IMG/VR virus record: IMGVR_UViG_3300005098_000046
Span: 1 to 62,898 of that record
Direction: 5' to 3' (one strand)
DNA length: 62,898 bases
Origin: a virus
Shown: positions 7,477 through 17,783 of the stretch, piece after piece
Position numbering within the stretch: position 1 is the first letter of the stretch
How the letters are laid out: each line of letters opens with the position of its first letter
Position numbers and translations under genes: made by a program
Notes under the pieces: model-generated
The model's database searches: none
The model's input: only the letters and a program-made list of their open reading frames with translations
Told to the model about the DNA's origin: nothing

Positions 7477-10400
7477 GTGGCGACAGCCTATGGCCCGTGG
7501 ATAAAGGGCGGCAGCACCATTCATCCCAAGTTAACTGGCCGCGCTGGTATTGACGTGGGCGTCAATACCGTCAACTATCAGAACGCCGTGCCAGGTGCCT
7601 ACATCGGCGCGGCCGGTTTCAAGTGCGGCATAAGGCTGGTGCAGCGCTTTCTGAGCTACTCTGACTTGTTTGACGGCAGCGGCAATCCGTACGGCCCCAT
7701 CCTGCGCGCTGCTTCCCCTTCGGTGCCTGACGCCAACTACACAGCGTGGGCGATTTATATCGCTGTCACACAGCACCCAGAGGACATTGAGATTGATACG
7801 ACACCGGCGGCCGACCCGCAGCCGGACTGGGATGCGGAACCGCGCGATGAATCGTGGCTATACTTCTTCATCGGCGAAGGATATTCGTTCCAGAATCTGT
7901 GGGTGGAGGCCGACATCACTATCATCGCCGGCGGTCTGCGTTTCTGGACGCGCTGGGGCTACGACGTTCCGGCCGGCGAGCAGCTTAAATACTGGTGGCA
8001 GACGGTGCTCGAAGATGGGTGGAAGCCCGAGGTCGGCGAGTGGTATACGGCCACCATCACGGCCAGCAACATCGGCACAACGCAAGCTCGGTGGCGGTAT
8101 ACGGCGGACCCTGGCGGAGACCCCACGCCATACGTCGGATACGACTGCGGCTTTGAGTGGCGCCGATACGATGGTTCTGGCATTCATGACACAATCATTT
8201 ACCTGCCCGGCCGACGTGCGCTGGTGGAGACGAAGCCGGCCGGTGTAGCCGTAGACGATGAAGATTATGTTGACGACATTGATGCTTTGATAGCGACTCA
8301 AAGCAGCGCGACTGGAACATCCGAGTTTCGCGTACAAGGCACGATGCCCGGCACGCTGGAAGCAAACGCCATCGGCCAAGACGGCATCTATACCGTTACT
8401 GGCGGCTGGGGCCGCGGCCGCAATCTGCCGGCGGTGCTCGATTGCAAGAACTTGAAAGCGTATGAATTGCCGGCGCTTGAAGGCGACCTGACCGAACGCG
8501 ATGATGTGCTGGTAAGCATCCCGCGCGCGGTTGATTTGCCGATTGTTAAAGCCGCGCTCGACTCGTTGCACGAGACTGAATACGTGCTGGCGAAAGCTGG
8601 ATATAGTGTAAGCGTGACTACCGATGAGGATTGGGCGAAGGAGAATGATGAATATGCCTCGACGACGCGGACGGACGCTATCTCCGGCGCGGAACGGAGC
8701 TATAACAATCTACTATGGAAACTGGACTGCCAACCGCCAGGCATCAGCGTGGAGGAAAGCCCGTACTGGCAAGGGCCTGCGCTGCTGCGCAAATGGTCAT
8801 GGGGCGGATTGCGGCGCGCCGACCGGTTGCTGGCGGCGGCCGGTATGTTTCCGCCAGATGCGGCGATAGTACAGCAGACAGATGTAGACTCGACGTTGGC
8901 GCGCAAATGGGCGCGCACGCGCTGGGAGAGCAACGCCACGATTGACTGGAGACAACCGCCGGAGCTGGGGAACCTGGTCTGGTTCAGAGGCCAAGGCCAG
9001 CTATATGCCACGCGCACGATATTCACATACTACTTCGAGCGCCAGGCGGCTGTGGGGCAAACTGGCGCTATCCCGCCCCCGGAATGCTACCGTATAACGA
9101 AAGCCAACCACTACTGGCCGCAAGAACCCAGATACTTAGAGAACGATGGGCGAGACCCAGAAGCTATACCGGCAGATATGACCCGGCCGGAGGACATCTA
9201 CTGGCTAGAGCCCTTTCGATACTTGGTGATGCGGCTGGCGGCTACCGAAGATACCACAGTCACTGTGACGTTGCGCTATCGCACTGTCACGCCGAACGAT
9301 AATCATCTGAGCGGCCAGACACGCATTGATGGGTATTCATGCGCCGTATCTGGGATAACCTCTGTGACCCGCAGTATCTCGGTTGTCGGCGACGAAAAGG
9401 CACGAACGTATATCGTTGACTTTCGCGGGTTGCCCGATAATGCGATAGCGGTGGACATAAAACTTTCATGGGCACTGGCTGCCGACGGCTGGTTGCAGCT
9501 CGGGTACATGGGCTGGACACAGGATTGCCCGGCGGAGAATACCAAGGACGATGACTTGCGGCCAGCGACACCGCACGGCTGGCTTAAATGGATGTGCCGC
9601 TATGACGGCACCGAAATGATGGTGAGCGGTCGCGCCGATGACAAGCCGTGCATCACCGTGCCGGACCAGTATAGAACGCATCTGGAGGACCAGGAAGTTC
9701 CGTACATAGACTGGCTTTACGGCGCCACGAGCGGCGTTGATATGTCGCGCGCGCTCACGCTGGCCGAGTTTCTAACGCTAATCAACAACAGCGAAGGCTT
9801 CTATGCTGAGCATGATGAAGACGCCTGGAAAGAAAAGACGGCGTACACCGACGATAGCGGCGTCGAACATGTTTTGGAAGATGGATACCCGTGGGATATT
9901 CAGTTCGGCCGGCTGGCCACTGACGTAGATAGCGACACGTATGTGCAACCGTTCTGTTGCATTGGCGTGCTCAAGCGCGCGGTAGCCGGCGGTGTGAAAT
10001 ATGCCCTGTACGGGCGCTGGTGGCTGCGTGGCCGGCTCGACGGCATTGCAACAAGCGGCGATGACGCCGCTCGCGAGCAATGTTGCGTGGCTTACGCGCG
10101 GCGCTTGCTTGGGGCCGACACGTGGGAAAGCCTTGCTTCAACATCTACCGACGCGCACGGCTCGTGGTGGTCTCCAGCAGTCCGCGAAGCGCACTGGGAC
10201 GCCGACGCCGAAGTGCTTACGCCGTGGGAATACGGCATCTGGCCGTTGCAAGTCTCCGGGTCGCCGCGCTTCACATCCGGCGCCGGCATATCCGAATGGG
10301 TCTGGCTCGGCGCGCTGGGGCTGGTTCTATCAAGAGCGGGCGACGTAAGCGCTTTTCGCGGCATAGATGGCCGGCTGTATGTCTACTACGTCTTGACCAG

Positions 10401-10884
10401 CGGCGAATTGCACCAGCGCATCTATGAGCAAGGTGAGCAGTCCTATACCGACACGCTGCTAAAGACTGGCGCGCTGCGCGTGGTGGCATGGCAGAGGCCG
10501 GATGGGACGATAGAGGTCTTCTACGGCACGGCTGACGGCGTCAGCGTTCTTACGTCGCGTGATGATGGCCGCACGTGGGCCGAAGCCGACTGCTACTCTA
10601 ACGTCCAGCTGCGTGGCGGGTGCTTCATGGCACACAGAACCCAAGCGGTTTTGCTGCTGGAGAGCGCCGCGCATCTGTACATTGGCGTAGGCACATGGAC
10701 GCCTGATGGATATGAATGGCATACGCCGGTGGAAGCAATAACGAACGCAAGCGAAGCAACCGCACTGACGCGGCACCCGGACTGGGCGTTGCTGGCGGCT
10801 GTTGCCGACGGCGATGAGTCGATGGTGGTTTACTGGTGTCAAGTTTTGGCGCCGACGGGGGTGGGCACGTGGCAGACCGGTTGA
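7477..10884 (+). CDS. Large tail-tip / distal tail protein
   Basis: An 1135-residue, beta-rich, Trp- and Tyr-rich, acidic protein directly after the tape measure gene, where distal tail and tail-tip proteins lie. The end of the protein (about residues 930-1135) has repeated short strands such as G-T-I-E-V-F-Y-G that look like propeller blades, suggesting a receptor or sialidase-like beta-propeller. GTG at 7477 is preferred because a GGGG stretch lies about 9 bases upstream; TTG at 7462 is the alternative. The 138 bases before it hold no gene. I cannot assign an exact family. Confidence 0.55.
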   Translation: MATAYGPWIKGGSTIHPKLTGRAGIDVGVNTVNYQNAVPGAYIGAAGFKCGIRLVQRFLSYSDLFDGSGNPYGPILRAASPSVPDANYTAWAIYIAVTQHPEDIEIDTTPAADPQPDWDAEPRDESWLYFFIGEGYSFQNLWVEADITIIAGGLRFWTRWGYDVPAGEQLKYWWQTVLEDGWKPEVGEWYTATITASNIGTTQARWRYTADPGGDPTPYVGYDCGFEWRRYDGSGIHDTIIYLPGRRALVETKPAGVAVDDEDYVDDIDALIATQSSATGTSEFRVQGTMPGTLEANAIGQDGIYTVTGGWGRGRNLPAVLDCKNLKAYELPALEGDLTERDDVLVSIPRAVDLPIVKAALDSLHETEYVLAKAGYSVSVTTDEDWAKENDEYASTTRTDAISGAERSYNNLLWKLDCQPPGISVEESPYWQGPALLRKWSWGGLRRADRLLAAAGMFPPDAAIVQQTDVDSTLARKWARTRWESNATIDWRQPPELGNLVWFRGQGQLYATRTIFTYYFERQAAVGQTGAIPPPECYRITKANHYWPQEPRYLENDGRDPEAIPADMTRPEDIYWLEPFRYLVMRLAATEDTTVTVTLRYRTVTPNDNHLSGQTRIDGYSCAVSGITSVTRSISVVGDEKARTYIVDFRGLPDNAIAVDIKLSWALAADGWLQLGYMGWTQDCPAENTKDDDLRPATPHGWLKWMCRYDGTEMMVSGRADDKPCITVPDQYRTHLEDQEVPYIDWLYGATSGVDMSRALTLAEFLTLINNSEGFYAEHDEDAWKEKTAYTDDSGVEHVLEDGYPWDIQFGRLATDVDSDTYVQPFCCIGVLKRAVAGGVKYALYGRWWLRGRLDGIATSGDDAAREQCCVAYARRLLGADTWESLASTSTDAHGSWWSPAVREAHWDADAEVLTPWEYGIWPLQVSGSPRFTSGAGISEWVWLGALGLVLSRAGDVSAFRGIDGRLYVYYVLTSGELHQRIYEQGEQSYTDTLLKTGALRVVAWQRPDGTIEVFYGTADGVSVLTSRDDGRTWAEADCYSNVQLRGGCFMAHRTQAVLLLESAAHLYIGVGTWTPDGYEWHTPVEAITNASEATALTRHPDWALLAAVADGDESMVVYWCQVLAPTGVGTWQTG

Positions 10885-11153
10885 GTGCGATTTTTCAAGC
10901 GCACCGCAGCCAAGTGCTGGCCGGCGTGGTCAGCACGAACAAAATTGCGTTCTGCCGCGCGAACTTCACGCGGATAGCCCCGTACAGCGATGTGGCGAGC
11001 GCGGGGCAGTTGGCCACGTCAGCGTCGGCTGTCGCGCTGGTAGAAGAACCCGATAAGAGCGTGACGCTTGTAATCCTGACGGATGATGATATTCTTCTCA
11101 AGCGCAGTCGCGTCTTGCCGCTGGAAGGCGCAATCGACTGGGAGGACGTATAA
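10869..11153 (+). CDS. Small tail-module protein, unknown
   Basis: The protein has about 94 residues and beta-rich character, ending in an acidic segment. It overlaps the end of the preceding large tail gene and its stop overlaps the ATG of the next gene. Start is uncertain: GTG 10869 has a G-rich stretch upstream, while GTG 10836 and TTG 10881 are also in frame. It is likely a small tail-tip component. No family is recognised. Confidence 0.5.
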   Translation: MADRLSAIFQAHRSQVLAGVVSTNKIAFCRANFTRIAPYSDVASAGQLATSASAVALVEEPDKSVTLVILTDDDILLKRSRVLPLEGAIDWEDV

Positions 11154-13282
11154 TGCAACGCGCGTCTGTCCAGCTTTACGACTATGGCGCCGAAGGCTAC
11201 GTGGCCCGTCAGGGCGGCGCCGTCTACGACATTCTGGCCAAGACGTGGCATAAAGCTCTGGTGCCGACACATTCTATCGGCAATGGCTTGACGATACCGC
11301 AGTGCACGTTGCTGCCGGAGCCGCTGAATGCAGTGATTTGCACGCCCCAGCTAATCCGCTGCAGCAACACGCTCGAATACTGGACGGTCGGAGATTACTG
11401 GACGGAAAACACCATCTGGGATGACGTGCCGTTCAAAGGCTTGTACTACTACGGCGTCGGCGAGCTTACGTATGTGACGAGCAATTTTGACCTGCCGGAA
11501 GACCCGATGTTCTGGGTCGAGTTTGTGTTGTATCCGCAAGACAAATGGCTTGATGAAGAGCCATACTTGGCGCTCATCTGGGGCGGAGGGACCTGGGCGA
11601 TTGCGCGGTACGGTTCTAATCGGCCACGGCTGTACTACAATTCTGGCAGCGAGTGGCGTGCAGTCGCGGAGTTTCGCTTTGAGGATTACCCGCTCGATGA
11701 TGGTTGGGGCAACTACGGCAACGGCCGGTTGTATTCCGTGCTGGTGCTTCATCTACGCGGCATGGTTGCCATCAGCACAGACAACGGCGAAAGCTGGACC
11801 GCCGTGGAAGCGCCCACTACGCCGGCTTGCCCGCAGGGTGGCTTGACCTTTTACATACGCCAAGGCGAATGCCATTTTGCGCTGCACGAAGTCGCCTTTG
11901 ACACTGGTGTGGCATATAGCGCCATGCATACGCTCTTCGACCGCCAGGAAACCGCCGGCGGCATACCGCTGCCGCCTTCGGCGCATCACGTTGAAGGCAT
12001 TCATTACGGCACCCCAGGCGGGACAAGTGTTGAGTTCATCGCTTCGCCGCAGGCCGACCCAGATGGCTTCGTAGAATGCAGCCATCAGTTTCGTTACAAA
12101 ATGACGCTTACGCCGGCGCGGGTAGATATGCCTGGTGCGCCGGTGGCCTTCTACCGAACGCCGTGGGTGGTAGCTACGGATTGGCGTTGGGCAACAACAA
12201 TTGCAACGTCCGGGGGCGTGACCGAGCTTGCGGACCTGGGAACCATAACAAGCATTTCTACTTCGCAAGACCAAGACATGTCGGCGAACCGCGCGACGGT
12301 GCAATTGAAGCTGGACCCGAACACGCCGCTCAGCGGCGAATATCGGTGGCGATACATGCGTATCTCCGTCGGCGATGACGCTGTGCTGGTGCCGAAGCTG
12401 GCCGGCTATATCACGCGCGTATCGGCAGCAGCACAACCCCAGTGGGAAAGCGGCTATCGGCTGACGTTTGACGTAGTGGATGAAAGCATCATCGCCAAGC
12501 GCGTTCAATTTGATGAGAGCTTCCCGGCGCTGGATGGAGCGACGGTGAATGATGCGCTTGACTACTTGGCGATGCGGCTTGGCGTGCCGACAACGCGACG
12601 CGCTTGGCATAGCGCTGGCGATGATGTGGTGCTGGACTATGGCCCGCCAGAGGAGCCGTTCTGGTGGGTGACCGGTGAGCTACGCGCCGGCATGAGTTTG
12701 TGGGATTGTATGCAGCGCATCGCTTCCATTGCCGGCATGGAGCTATTCGTTGATGCCGAAGGCGTCTGGAGAACGATGTCGATTGGGGCAGAACTGGGAG
12801 ACCTGTTCGTGCTTGACGCAACTGGCGCGCTGGGGATTGCTTTCGCAATTGAAAGCGCCGAGTACGAACTGGCCAACGTTGAATTGGTCACAGCGACCGG
12901 GGCTTTCGGCGAGGACCGCAACGGCAACAAAACTGGCGCATGGGCGATTGACTATGAGCGCGAAAGCGAGCCGGGGACGGCGACGCCCTTCGCTGGCCGG
13001 CGCTTCTGGAAACGGCGCGAAGGTCGCGAGTTTACATCGCAAGCGATGGCGGTCGCGCAAGCGCTATCTGATTGGGACAACCGCGACTTAGGCCAGCGGA
13101 TTTTGAAGGTGACAATTCCCGGCGGCAATCCGCAGATACCCCGGCGAAGCAGGATTAAGGTTTACAATGCCGAAGCAATTGGTGTGTCCAGCGGCCAAGA
13201 GTTTATGGTCGTAAGCGTGCGCGACAAATGGGCGCCGCAGCGCGCCGACTGCGAGACGACGGTGGAGGCTGTCGCCGTATGA
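11153..13282 (+). CDS. Tail / baseplate hub-like protein with lectin-like N-terminal part
   Basis: The protein has 709 residues. The first 300 or so are rich in aromatic residues and strands, similar to a concanavalin-like carbohydrate-binding fold. From about residue 330 onward the pattern (an S-T-S-Q-D-Q segment, then Y-I-T-R-V, then V-N-D-A-L-D-Y-L-A, and M-F-V-D-type strands) resembles the hub domain of gp27/gpD-type baseplate proteins. It probably forms the tip ring through which DNA leaves. ATG 11153 overlaps the previous stop. Domain assignment is by character and position; a structural search would settle it. Confidence 0.55.
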   Translation: MQRASVQLYDYGAEGYVARQGGAVYDILAKTWHKALVPTHSIGNGLTIPQCTLLPEPLNAVICTPQLIRCSNTLEYWTVGDYWTENTIWDDVPFKGLYYYGVGELTYVTSNFDLPEDPMFWVEFVLYPQDKWLDEEPYLALIWGGGTWAIARYGSNRPRLYYNSGSEWRAVAEFRFEDYPLDDGWGNYGNGRLYSVLVLHLRGMVAISTDNGESWTAVEAPTTPACPQGGLTFYIRQGECHFALHEVAFDTGVAYSAMHTLFDRQETAGGIPLPPSAHHVEGIHYGTPGGTSVEFIASPQADPDGFVECSHQFRYKMTLTPARVDMPGAPVAFYRTPWVVATDWRWATTIATSGGVTELADLGTITSISTSQDQDMSANRATVQLKLDPNTPLSGEYRWRYMRISVGDDAVLVPKLAGYITRVSAAAQPQWESGYRLTFDVVDESIIAKRVQFDESFPALDGATVNDALDYLAMRLGVPTTRRAWHSAGDDVVLDYGPPEEPFWWVTGELRAGMSLWDCMQRIASIAGMELFVDAEGVWRTMSIGAELGDLFVLDATGALGIAFAIESAEYELANVELVTATGAFGEDRNGNKTGAWAIDYERESEPGTATPFAGRRFWKRREGREFTSQAMAVAQALSDWDNRDLGQRILKVTIPGGNPQIPRRSRIKVYNAEAIGVSSGQEFMVVSVRDKWAPQRADCETTVEAVAV

Positions 13283-13482
13283 AGCTATCAAACCGCAGAA
13301 CCCGGCGCTCGCTGGCATTGCGTGCAATCGCCGCAGCGCGACGCGATATGCGCATACAGATAAGCCAAATCGACCGGCTGGCCAACATCGGTAGCCAGAT
13401 GACATGGCTGACCGACCGCGGGAGCACCGTAGAACTTGGCGTCTTTGACAAGACGCCGTCTGGCTCCTTCAGGCTCAGGTGA
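13279..13482 (+). CDS. Small basic tail-module protein
   Basis: A 67-residue protein that is strongly basic in its first 30 residues and then mixed. Its ATG overlaps the stop of the preceding hub-like gene (ATGA). The pattern of a helical basic N terminus followed by a short strand region suggests a coiled-coil linker. I do not recognise it. Confidence 0.5.
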   Translation: MKLSNRRTRRSLALRAIAAARRDMRIQISQIDRLANIGSQMTWLTDRGSTVELGVFDKTPSGSFRLR

Positions 13483-13487
13483 TACCG

Positions 13488-14276
13488 ATGCCAAACTATA
13501 CGCCACGTGCGAAGCTGCAGACAGACTTCGGCGCGTATGCAACGCTGCCGCATAAGAACTGGAACCGGCTGGTGGACGGCGTGGACCTGCAGACGTGGGG
13601 CCTCGGCAGCGCTATCGGCAACGGCGTCATTGCTGGTGGCCAGATACTTAGCAGCAAGCAAGTCGGCCCGACAATCGCCATCATCGGCGGCATGTATGGC
13701 GCCAGCACCAGCAACCAGAGCATTGAGGACCTGGTGAGTGGGGCGACCAACAAGGTGTGGCTTTGCCGAGTGGACCCGCCATCGAGCGGCGGAGAGTTTG
13801 ACCTGTCTCACGAAAGCACGTTCAACGTCGGCACGCTGCGCTTCGTGGCCAGCGACGTACAGCCGAGCAATTCGCTACTGCTGGGGACTATCACGCTTGC
13901 TGCGGATGGGAGCGTCACTGCCATTGACCAGTCATCGTCTGGTAACTGGCCAATACACATTGTTGGCGCTTGCGTGGCGCGGATTGTGCGTAACGTGACG
14001 GTAGAGGACTTGCCGTACAACGAGGCGTATGTGGTCACGGTAGACCACAGCTCGGAGGCATTGTTCCTGGTGCCGGGCGCGCTGGTCATCGATACGAATG
14101 ATGATGTGCAAGTAAGCGATGTCGAGAACCATGAACCGGGGCGCTGTCGCTTCACCGTGTTGGCGAGCAGCAGCGTATACGCTTACGGCTACGGCTATAC
14201 GACAACGGCGCGCTTCACAGTGGTGCGGTATGGGATTGTGCGCCCGTCACCGTGGATTTGGGACTATGGCAGCTAA
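13488..14276 (+). CDS. Tail tip / fibre-associated protein, unknown
   Basis: A 262-residue beta-rich protein with many Gly, Ser, Thr and Val residues, lying at the end of the baseplate genes. Its composition fits a tail-tip or fibre-base protein. ATG 13488 is used; a GTG at 13479 is in frame but overlaps the upstream stop. The first glycosyltransferase gene starts inside its last codons (14266), so the sugar cassette is transcribed in the same operon and translationally linked. No specific family is recognised. Confidence 0.5.
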   Translation: MPNYTPRAKLQTDFGAYATLPHKNWNRLVDGVDLQTWGLGSAIGNGVIAGGQILSSKQVGPTIAIIGGMYGASTSNQSIEDLVSGATNKVWLCRVDPPSSGGEFDLSHESTFNVGTLRFVASDVQPSNSLLLGTITLAADGSVTAIDQSSSGNWPIHIVGACVARIVRNVTVEDLPYNEAYVVTVDHSSEALFLVPGALVIDTNDDVQVSDVENHEPGRCRFTVLASSSVYAYGYGYTTTARFTVVRYGIVRPSPWIWDYGS

Positions 14277-15858
14277 AATACGAATAACTGGCGGCCCAGA
14301 AGGGCCACAAGTCATCGAGGGAGAACCCGTCATGCCCAAAGGAACTGGCATTGTCGGCGAACGGCGCATGGTACAGCGACGGCGCGATATAGTGCCGCCG
14401 CACAGACCGATAGCAATCCCGCCGCGCCGCGCTGCGAAGCCGACAACGGCTGCAATCTTTCCGTCGGCGTCGGCGGAGATGGCGGTGCGCTGTGCGAAAG
14501 CATTGCCGAGTGATGTGCTGAAGGTTGTTATCATGACGAGGAGTTTCGCAGCCGACCAGTTGAGCGCTATCCCGAACGTGAAAATTGTCGGCATGACCAG
14601 CGAGCCTTTCGTCTACAGCCGCGCGTTAAATGCCGGTGCGCGGATTGCCGCTGCCTTCGCCAATACATTTGTCTTTATGAACGACGATGTGTTTTTCAGA
14701 AGCGCCGAAGACTTTCACACACTGGCTGAAGCTGCCTGGCAACACCCTGGCGCCGGCATCGTCGCGCCGCTTGCCACGTATTCTGGCTTCAGCGCGCAGC
14801 GCGCCAACAAACCGCGCGGAGAAGGCTTGCGCGAAGTATCCTTCGTGCCGGGCTTCGCAATGGCCATGCGCAAGGAAGTGTATCTGGAGATTGGCGGCTG
14901 GGATGAGCGCTATCGCGGCTACGGCGTAGATGATGACGATATTTGTTACGCTGTGCGGAAGAAGCGCTACAAGGTTTTCCTGCTGGAGAGCGTTGTCGTA
15001 GACCATATTGGCCACGCCACGTTCCCACGCGACAGGAGCTTTGTGCAACGCGAGCTGGCGAAGTGGTCAACGGTCTTTGAAGAGAAGTGGGGCATTGACC
15101 GGCTGGCGGCGCGCGAAGCGAAGCTGCGCGCAGACGTATCTGTGCTGATGCCGTGCTACAACGCAGAGCAATATGTCGGGCTTGCCCTCGGCAGCATTGC
15201 ACAAGCAGAGTACGACGGCGACTTGGAGATTGTCTGCGTGGACGACGGCAGCACCGACAAGACGTGGCACTTGCTGGAGATAGCGAAGCAGGGCTTCGGC
15301 GACCAGATGCTAACAGTCGGCAAGTGGCACACTGGCGTCTCACAGACGCGCAACTGGTGTGTTATGCGGTCTACCGGTGACATTCTTATCTGGCTGGACG
15401 CCGACGACATCATGCCGCCGAAGCGCATAGTAGAAAGCATTGAAGCGTTGCAAGACGCCGATATGGTCTACGGACAGCTTGAAAACTTCACCGACGACGT
15501 TCGCAAGCGCACGCCGGTAAAGGTGGAGCCGCCTTCGACGAAGCGACTGGGCGACGGCAACGATTTCCGCATCGGCACCGCTGCAGCGCGCCGCGATGTG
15601 TTTGAAGAGCACGGCTGCTGGTTCGATGAGGACCTGCCGGCGCTGGAGGATTGGGACTGGATGTTGACGTGCATCGAGAAAGGCTTGCGCGTCAAGGCGT
15701 CGGACAAATGCTGGCTGTACCGGCGGGTTGTGCCTGGCTCGTTGTACAAGCGGTCGCCGGTCAGCGAGCTTCGCAAGCGCATCCATCAAAAGCACCAAGC
15801 GCTGTTTGCCTATATTGTAGGCTTTCAGCGCTTGCCGGAGCGTGACATAACGCAATGA
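14266..15858 (+). CDS. Glycosyltransferase with two GT2 (GT-A) domains
   Basis: The protein has 530 residues with three parts. Residues about 1-40 form a short tag with G-T-G-I-V-G-E-R-R that recurs in the protein at 18598. Residues about 85-280 form a GT2-like domain: the F-M-N-D-D-V segment is the metal-binding DxD region. Residues about 285-500 form a second GT2 domain with V-L-M-P-C-Y-N, V-D-D-G-S-T-D and W-L-D-A-D-D, the standard donor- and metal-binding motifs. Such enzymes move a sugar from a nucleotide sugar to an acceptor. ATG 14266 overlaps the previous gene by 11 bases. Acceptor is unknown. Confidence 0.85.
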   Translation: MAAKIRITGGPEGPQVIEGEPVMPKGTGIVGERRMVQRRRDIVPPHRPIAIPPRRAAKPTTAAIFPSASAEMAVRCAKALPSDVLKVVIMTRSFAADQLSAIPNVKIVGMTSEPFVYSRALNAGARIAAAFANTFVFMNDDVFFRSAEDFHTLAEAAWQHPGAGIVAPLATYSGFSAQRANKPRGEGLREVSFVPGFAMAMRKEVYLEIGGWDERYRGYGVDDDDICYAVRKKRYKVFLLESVVVDHIGHATFPRDRSFVQRELAKWSTVFEEKWGIDRLAAREAKLRADVSVLMPCYNAEQYVGLALGSIAQAEYDGDLEIVCVDDGSTDKTWHLLEIAKQGFGDQMLTVGKWHTGVSQTRNWCVMRSTGDILIWLDADDIMPPKRIVESIEALQDADMVYGQLENFTDDVRKRTPVKVEPPSTKRLGDGNDFRIGTAAARRDVFEEHGCWFDEDLPALEDWDWMLTCIEKGLRVKASDKCWLYRRVVPGSLYKRSPVSELRKRIHQKHQALFAYIVGFQRLPERDITQ

Positions 15859-16736
15859 CGGCGCGCCTGGGCTTAATGGCACGGTTCTGGAACTGCGCTG
15901 ACCTGGCAGCAGAATGGGTTAAGGCGCACGTCTGGAACGTAGACGTGGCGATTTTGATGGATTGCGGCTCGTCGGATGGGACCCCGGCGGTGGTGGAGAA
16001 AGCGTTGGCAGATGTGCCGCCGAACGTGACTGTAGAGTTTTATCATCTACCACCGACTGCTCCCATGCGGAGCGGGCTATGGTGCAACATGCTGCTACAA
16101 CGGCTGAAGCACCACAATGTCCACGTCGTGCTGGCGCTTGACCACGATGAGTTTGTAGAGCCGGAGTTTTGGTTTCTGCTGCCGCTGCTGTTGGGGCAAC
16201 CGAAGGTCACGTACTGGGAGTTTCCGCGTGCAAACTTTCAATTCAGTCGGATGGTGTATTCGCTGGCGCCTGGAGACCGGCGCTTCCGCGAGCGCATCTT
16301 GTTCAGGCTGGACCGGCGCCATTTCTACGTGGATGACCCGAACGAACCGCATCATCTTGAGCGCGTGCCGCTGGGCGGACCGGAGCGACCGAGTGGCGGA
16401 GCGCGGCTCCCGGCGCCGATACGCGAACGCTGTGGCCGCAGCCTGGGGCTAGTGCTGAAGCACTTCAATCAACGCAATCTTGACCGCTCGCGGCTGTGGC
16501 GTGAGCGATTAAAAGTAGAAGCCGGTGAAGACCGGCCGAACTTGACGCGCTCCCCGGACAAGCTACTGGCAGAACTGGCCGAGCGCAACGAATTAGGCAC
16601 GTGGATAGACTACACCGCGTGGCTGGACGAAAATCTTGACCGTGGATGGGGCAAGCCGCTGGATATTCTTACGCCGATTGAGCGCGAGAGCATCGTGGCG
16701 GCGCTGGCGGAGCACTTTACAGCCGGCAGGAGATGA
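15855..16736 (+). CDS. Glycosyltransferase, GT-A fold (GT2/GT92-like)
   Basis: A 293-residue protein whose opening (L-M-A-R-F-W-N followed by D-C-G-S-S-D-G-T) matches glycosyltransferases of the DUF23/GT92-like and GT2 type. The L-A-L-D-H-D-E-F segment near residue 95 would be its metal-binding motif. It lacks membrane helices. The start overlaps the stop of the two-domain transferase by four bases and its stop lies four bases before the epimerase ATG, so the cassette is one operon. Sugar and acceptor cannot be told from sequence. Confidence 0.75.
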   Translation: MTARLGLMARFWNCADLAAEWVKAHVWNVDVAILMDCGSSDGTPAVVEKALADVPPNVTVEFYHLPPTAPMRSGLWCNMLLQRLKHHNVHVVLALDHDEFVEPEFWFLLPLLLGQPKVTYWEFPRANFQFSRMVYSLAPGDRRFRERILFRLDRRHFYVDDPNEPHHLERVPLGGPERPSGGARLPAPIRERCGRSLGLVLKHFNQRNLDRSRLWRERLKVEAGEDRPNLTRSPDKLLAELAERNELGTWIDYTAWLDENLDRGWGKPLDILTPIERESIVAALAEHFTAGRR

Positions 16737-16740
16737 TGAT

Positions 16741-17763
16741 ATGCGAATAGCGGTTACCGGCGTGGCAGGTTTCATGGGTAGTCATCTGGCCGACTGGCTG
16801 ATAGGGCTTGGCCACGAGATATACGGCTGCGATGACTTTTCCGGTGGGTTTCAGCACAATGTGCCGGCGAAGTGCAAGTTTCACTATCTCGACTTGCGGC
16901 GCATTGAAGACGTATGCACGTGGATGAAGGTCGTGCGGCCGCAGATAGTGTACCATCTGGCGGCCGATGCCACTGAAGGGCGCAGTCAATTCACGCCCAT
17001 ATCAGCCACGCATCGCAACTACGTGGCCTATCTGAACGTGTTGGTGACAGCCATCCGCCACGGGGTCAAGCGCATCGTCTTCACCTCCAGCATGAGCGTC
17101 TACGGCAAGCAGAAACCGCCGTTCACTGAGTCGATGCCGCGAAGCCCGGTAGACATTTACGGTATTGCCAAGGCGTCATGCGAAGCGGCTACCGAAGTCA
17201 TGGCCGACGTGCATGGCATCGAATACACCATCATCCGGCCGCACAACGTGTACGGACCGCGCCAGCGGCTCGACGACCCATACCGCAATGTGGTAGGCAT
17301 TTTCATACGCCGCGCGTTGTCCGGGCAGCCGCTGTACATCTACGGCGACGGCGAGCAGCGGCGAGCGTTCAGCTTCATTGATGATGTAACGCCGCTCATC
17401 GGCATGGCTGGGTTCCTGCCGCAGGCAAAGAACCGCATCATCAACGTCGGCAACGACACGCACTATTCCATCAATGAATTGGCCGACACAATCCAGCGAG
17501 TGCTCGGCCGCGAAGTCAAGCGCGAATATGTACCGGACAGACCGCGTGAAGTAAAACGTGCATGGTGTGACCACACGGTTGGCAAGCGTATCTTCGGCAA
17601 GCTCTGGCACAACACACCGCTCGAAGAAGGCATTGCTCATACTATCGTTTGGGCGGAGCGGGTGATGGCCGAGGATAGCTTTGCAAGCACGCCGCGTTAT
17701 TTACCGGCGCTGGAGGTGGGCCAGGACAAGGCACCTGTGACGTGGCGCAAGCAATTGCTGTAG
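16741..17763 (+). CDS. NAD-dependent nucleotide-sugar epimerase/dehydratase (extended SDR)
   Basis: The protein has 340 residues. Its N terminus has the Rossmann motif V-T-G-V-A-G-F-M-G-S (GxxGxxG), then D-D-F-S at the end of the second strand for NAD binding. The active site is T-S-S-M-S-V-Y-G with the Y-G-I-A-K motif (Tyr and Lys). Later R-P-H-N-V-Y-G-P and G-D-G-E-Q-R-R-A-F are standard for UDP-glucose 4-epimerase-like enzymes. It probably supplies an activated sugar for the flanking transferases. ATG 16741 follows a GGAGATG stretch. Substrate is not fixed by these motifs. Confidence 0.9.
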   Translation: MRIAVTGVAGFMGSHLADWLIGLGHEIYGCDDFSGGFQHNVPAKCKFHYLDLRRIEDVCTWMKVVRPQIVYHLAADATEGRSQFTPISATHRNYVAYLNVLVTAIRHGVKRIVFTSSMSVYGKQKPPFTESMPRSPVDIYGIAKASCEAATEVMADVHGIEYTIIRPHNVYGPRQRLDDPYRNVVGIFIRRALSGQPLYIYGDGEQRRAFSFIDDVTPLIGMAGFLPQAKNRIINVGNDTHYSINELADTIQRVLGREVKREYVPDRPREVKRAWCDHTVGKRIFGKLWHNTPLEEGIAHTIVWAERVMAEDSFASTPRYLPALEVGQDKAPVTWRKQLL

Positions 17764-17783
17764 GCGAGACCGCTGGGGTATCT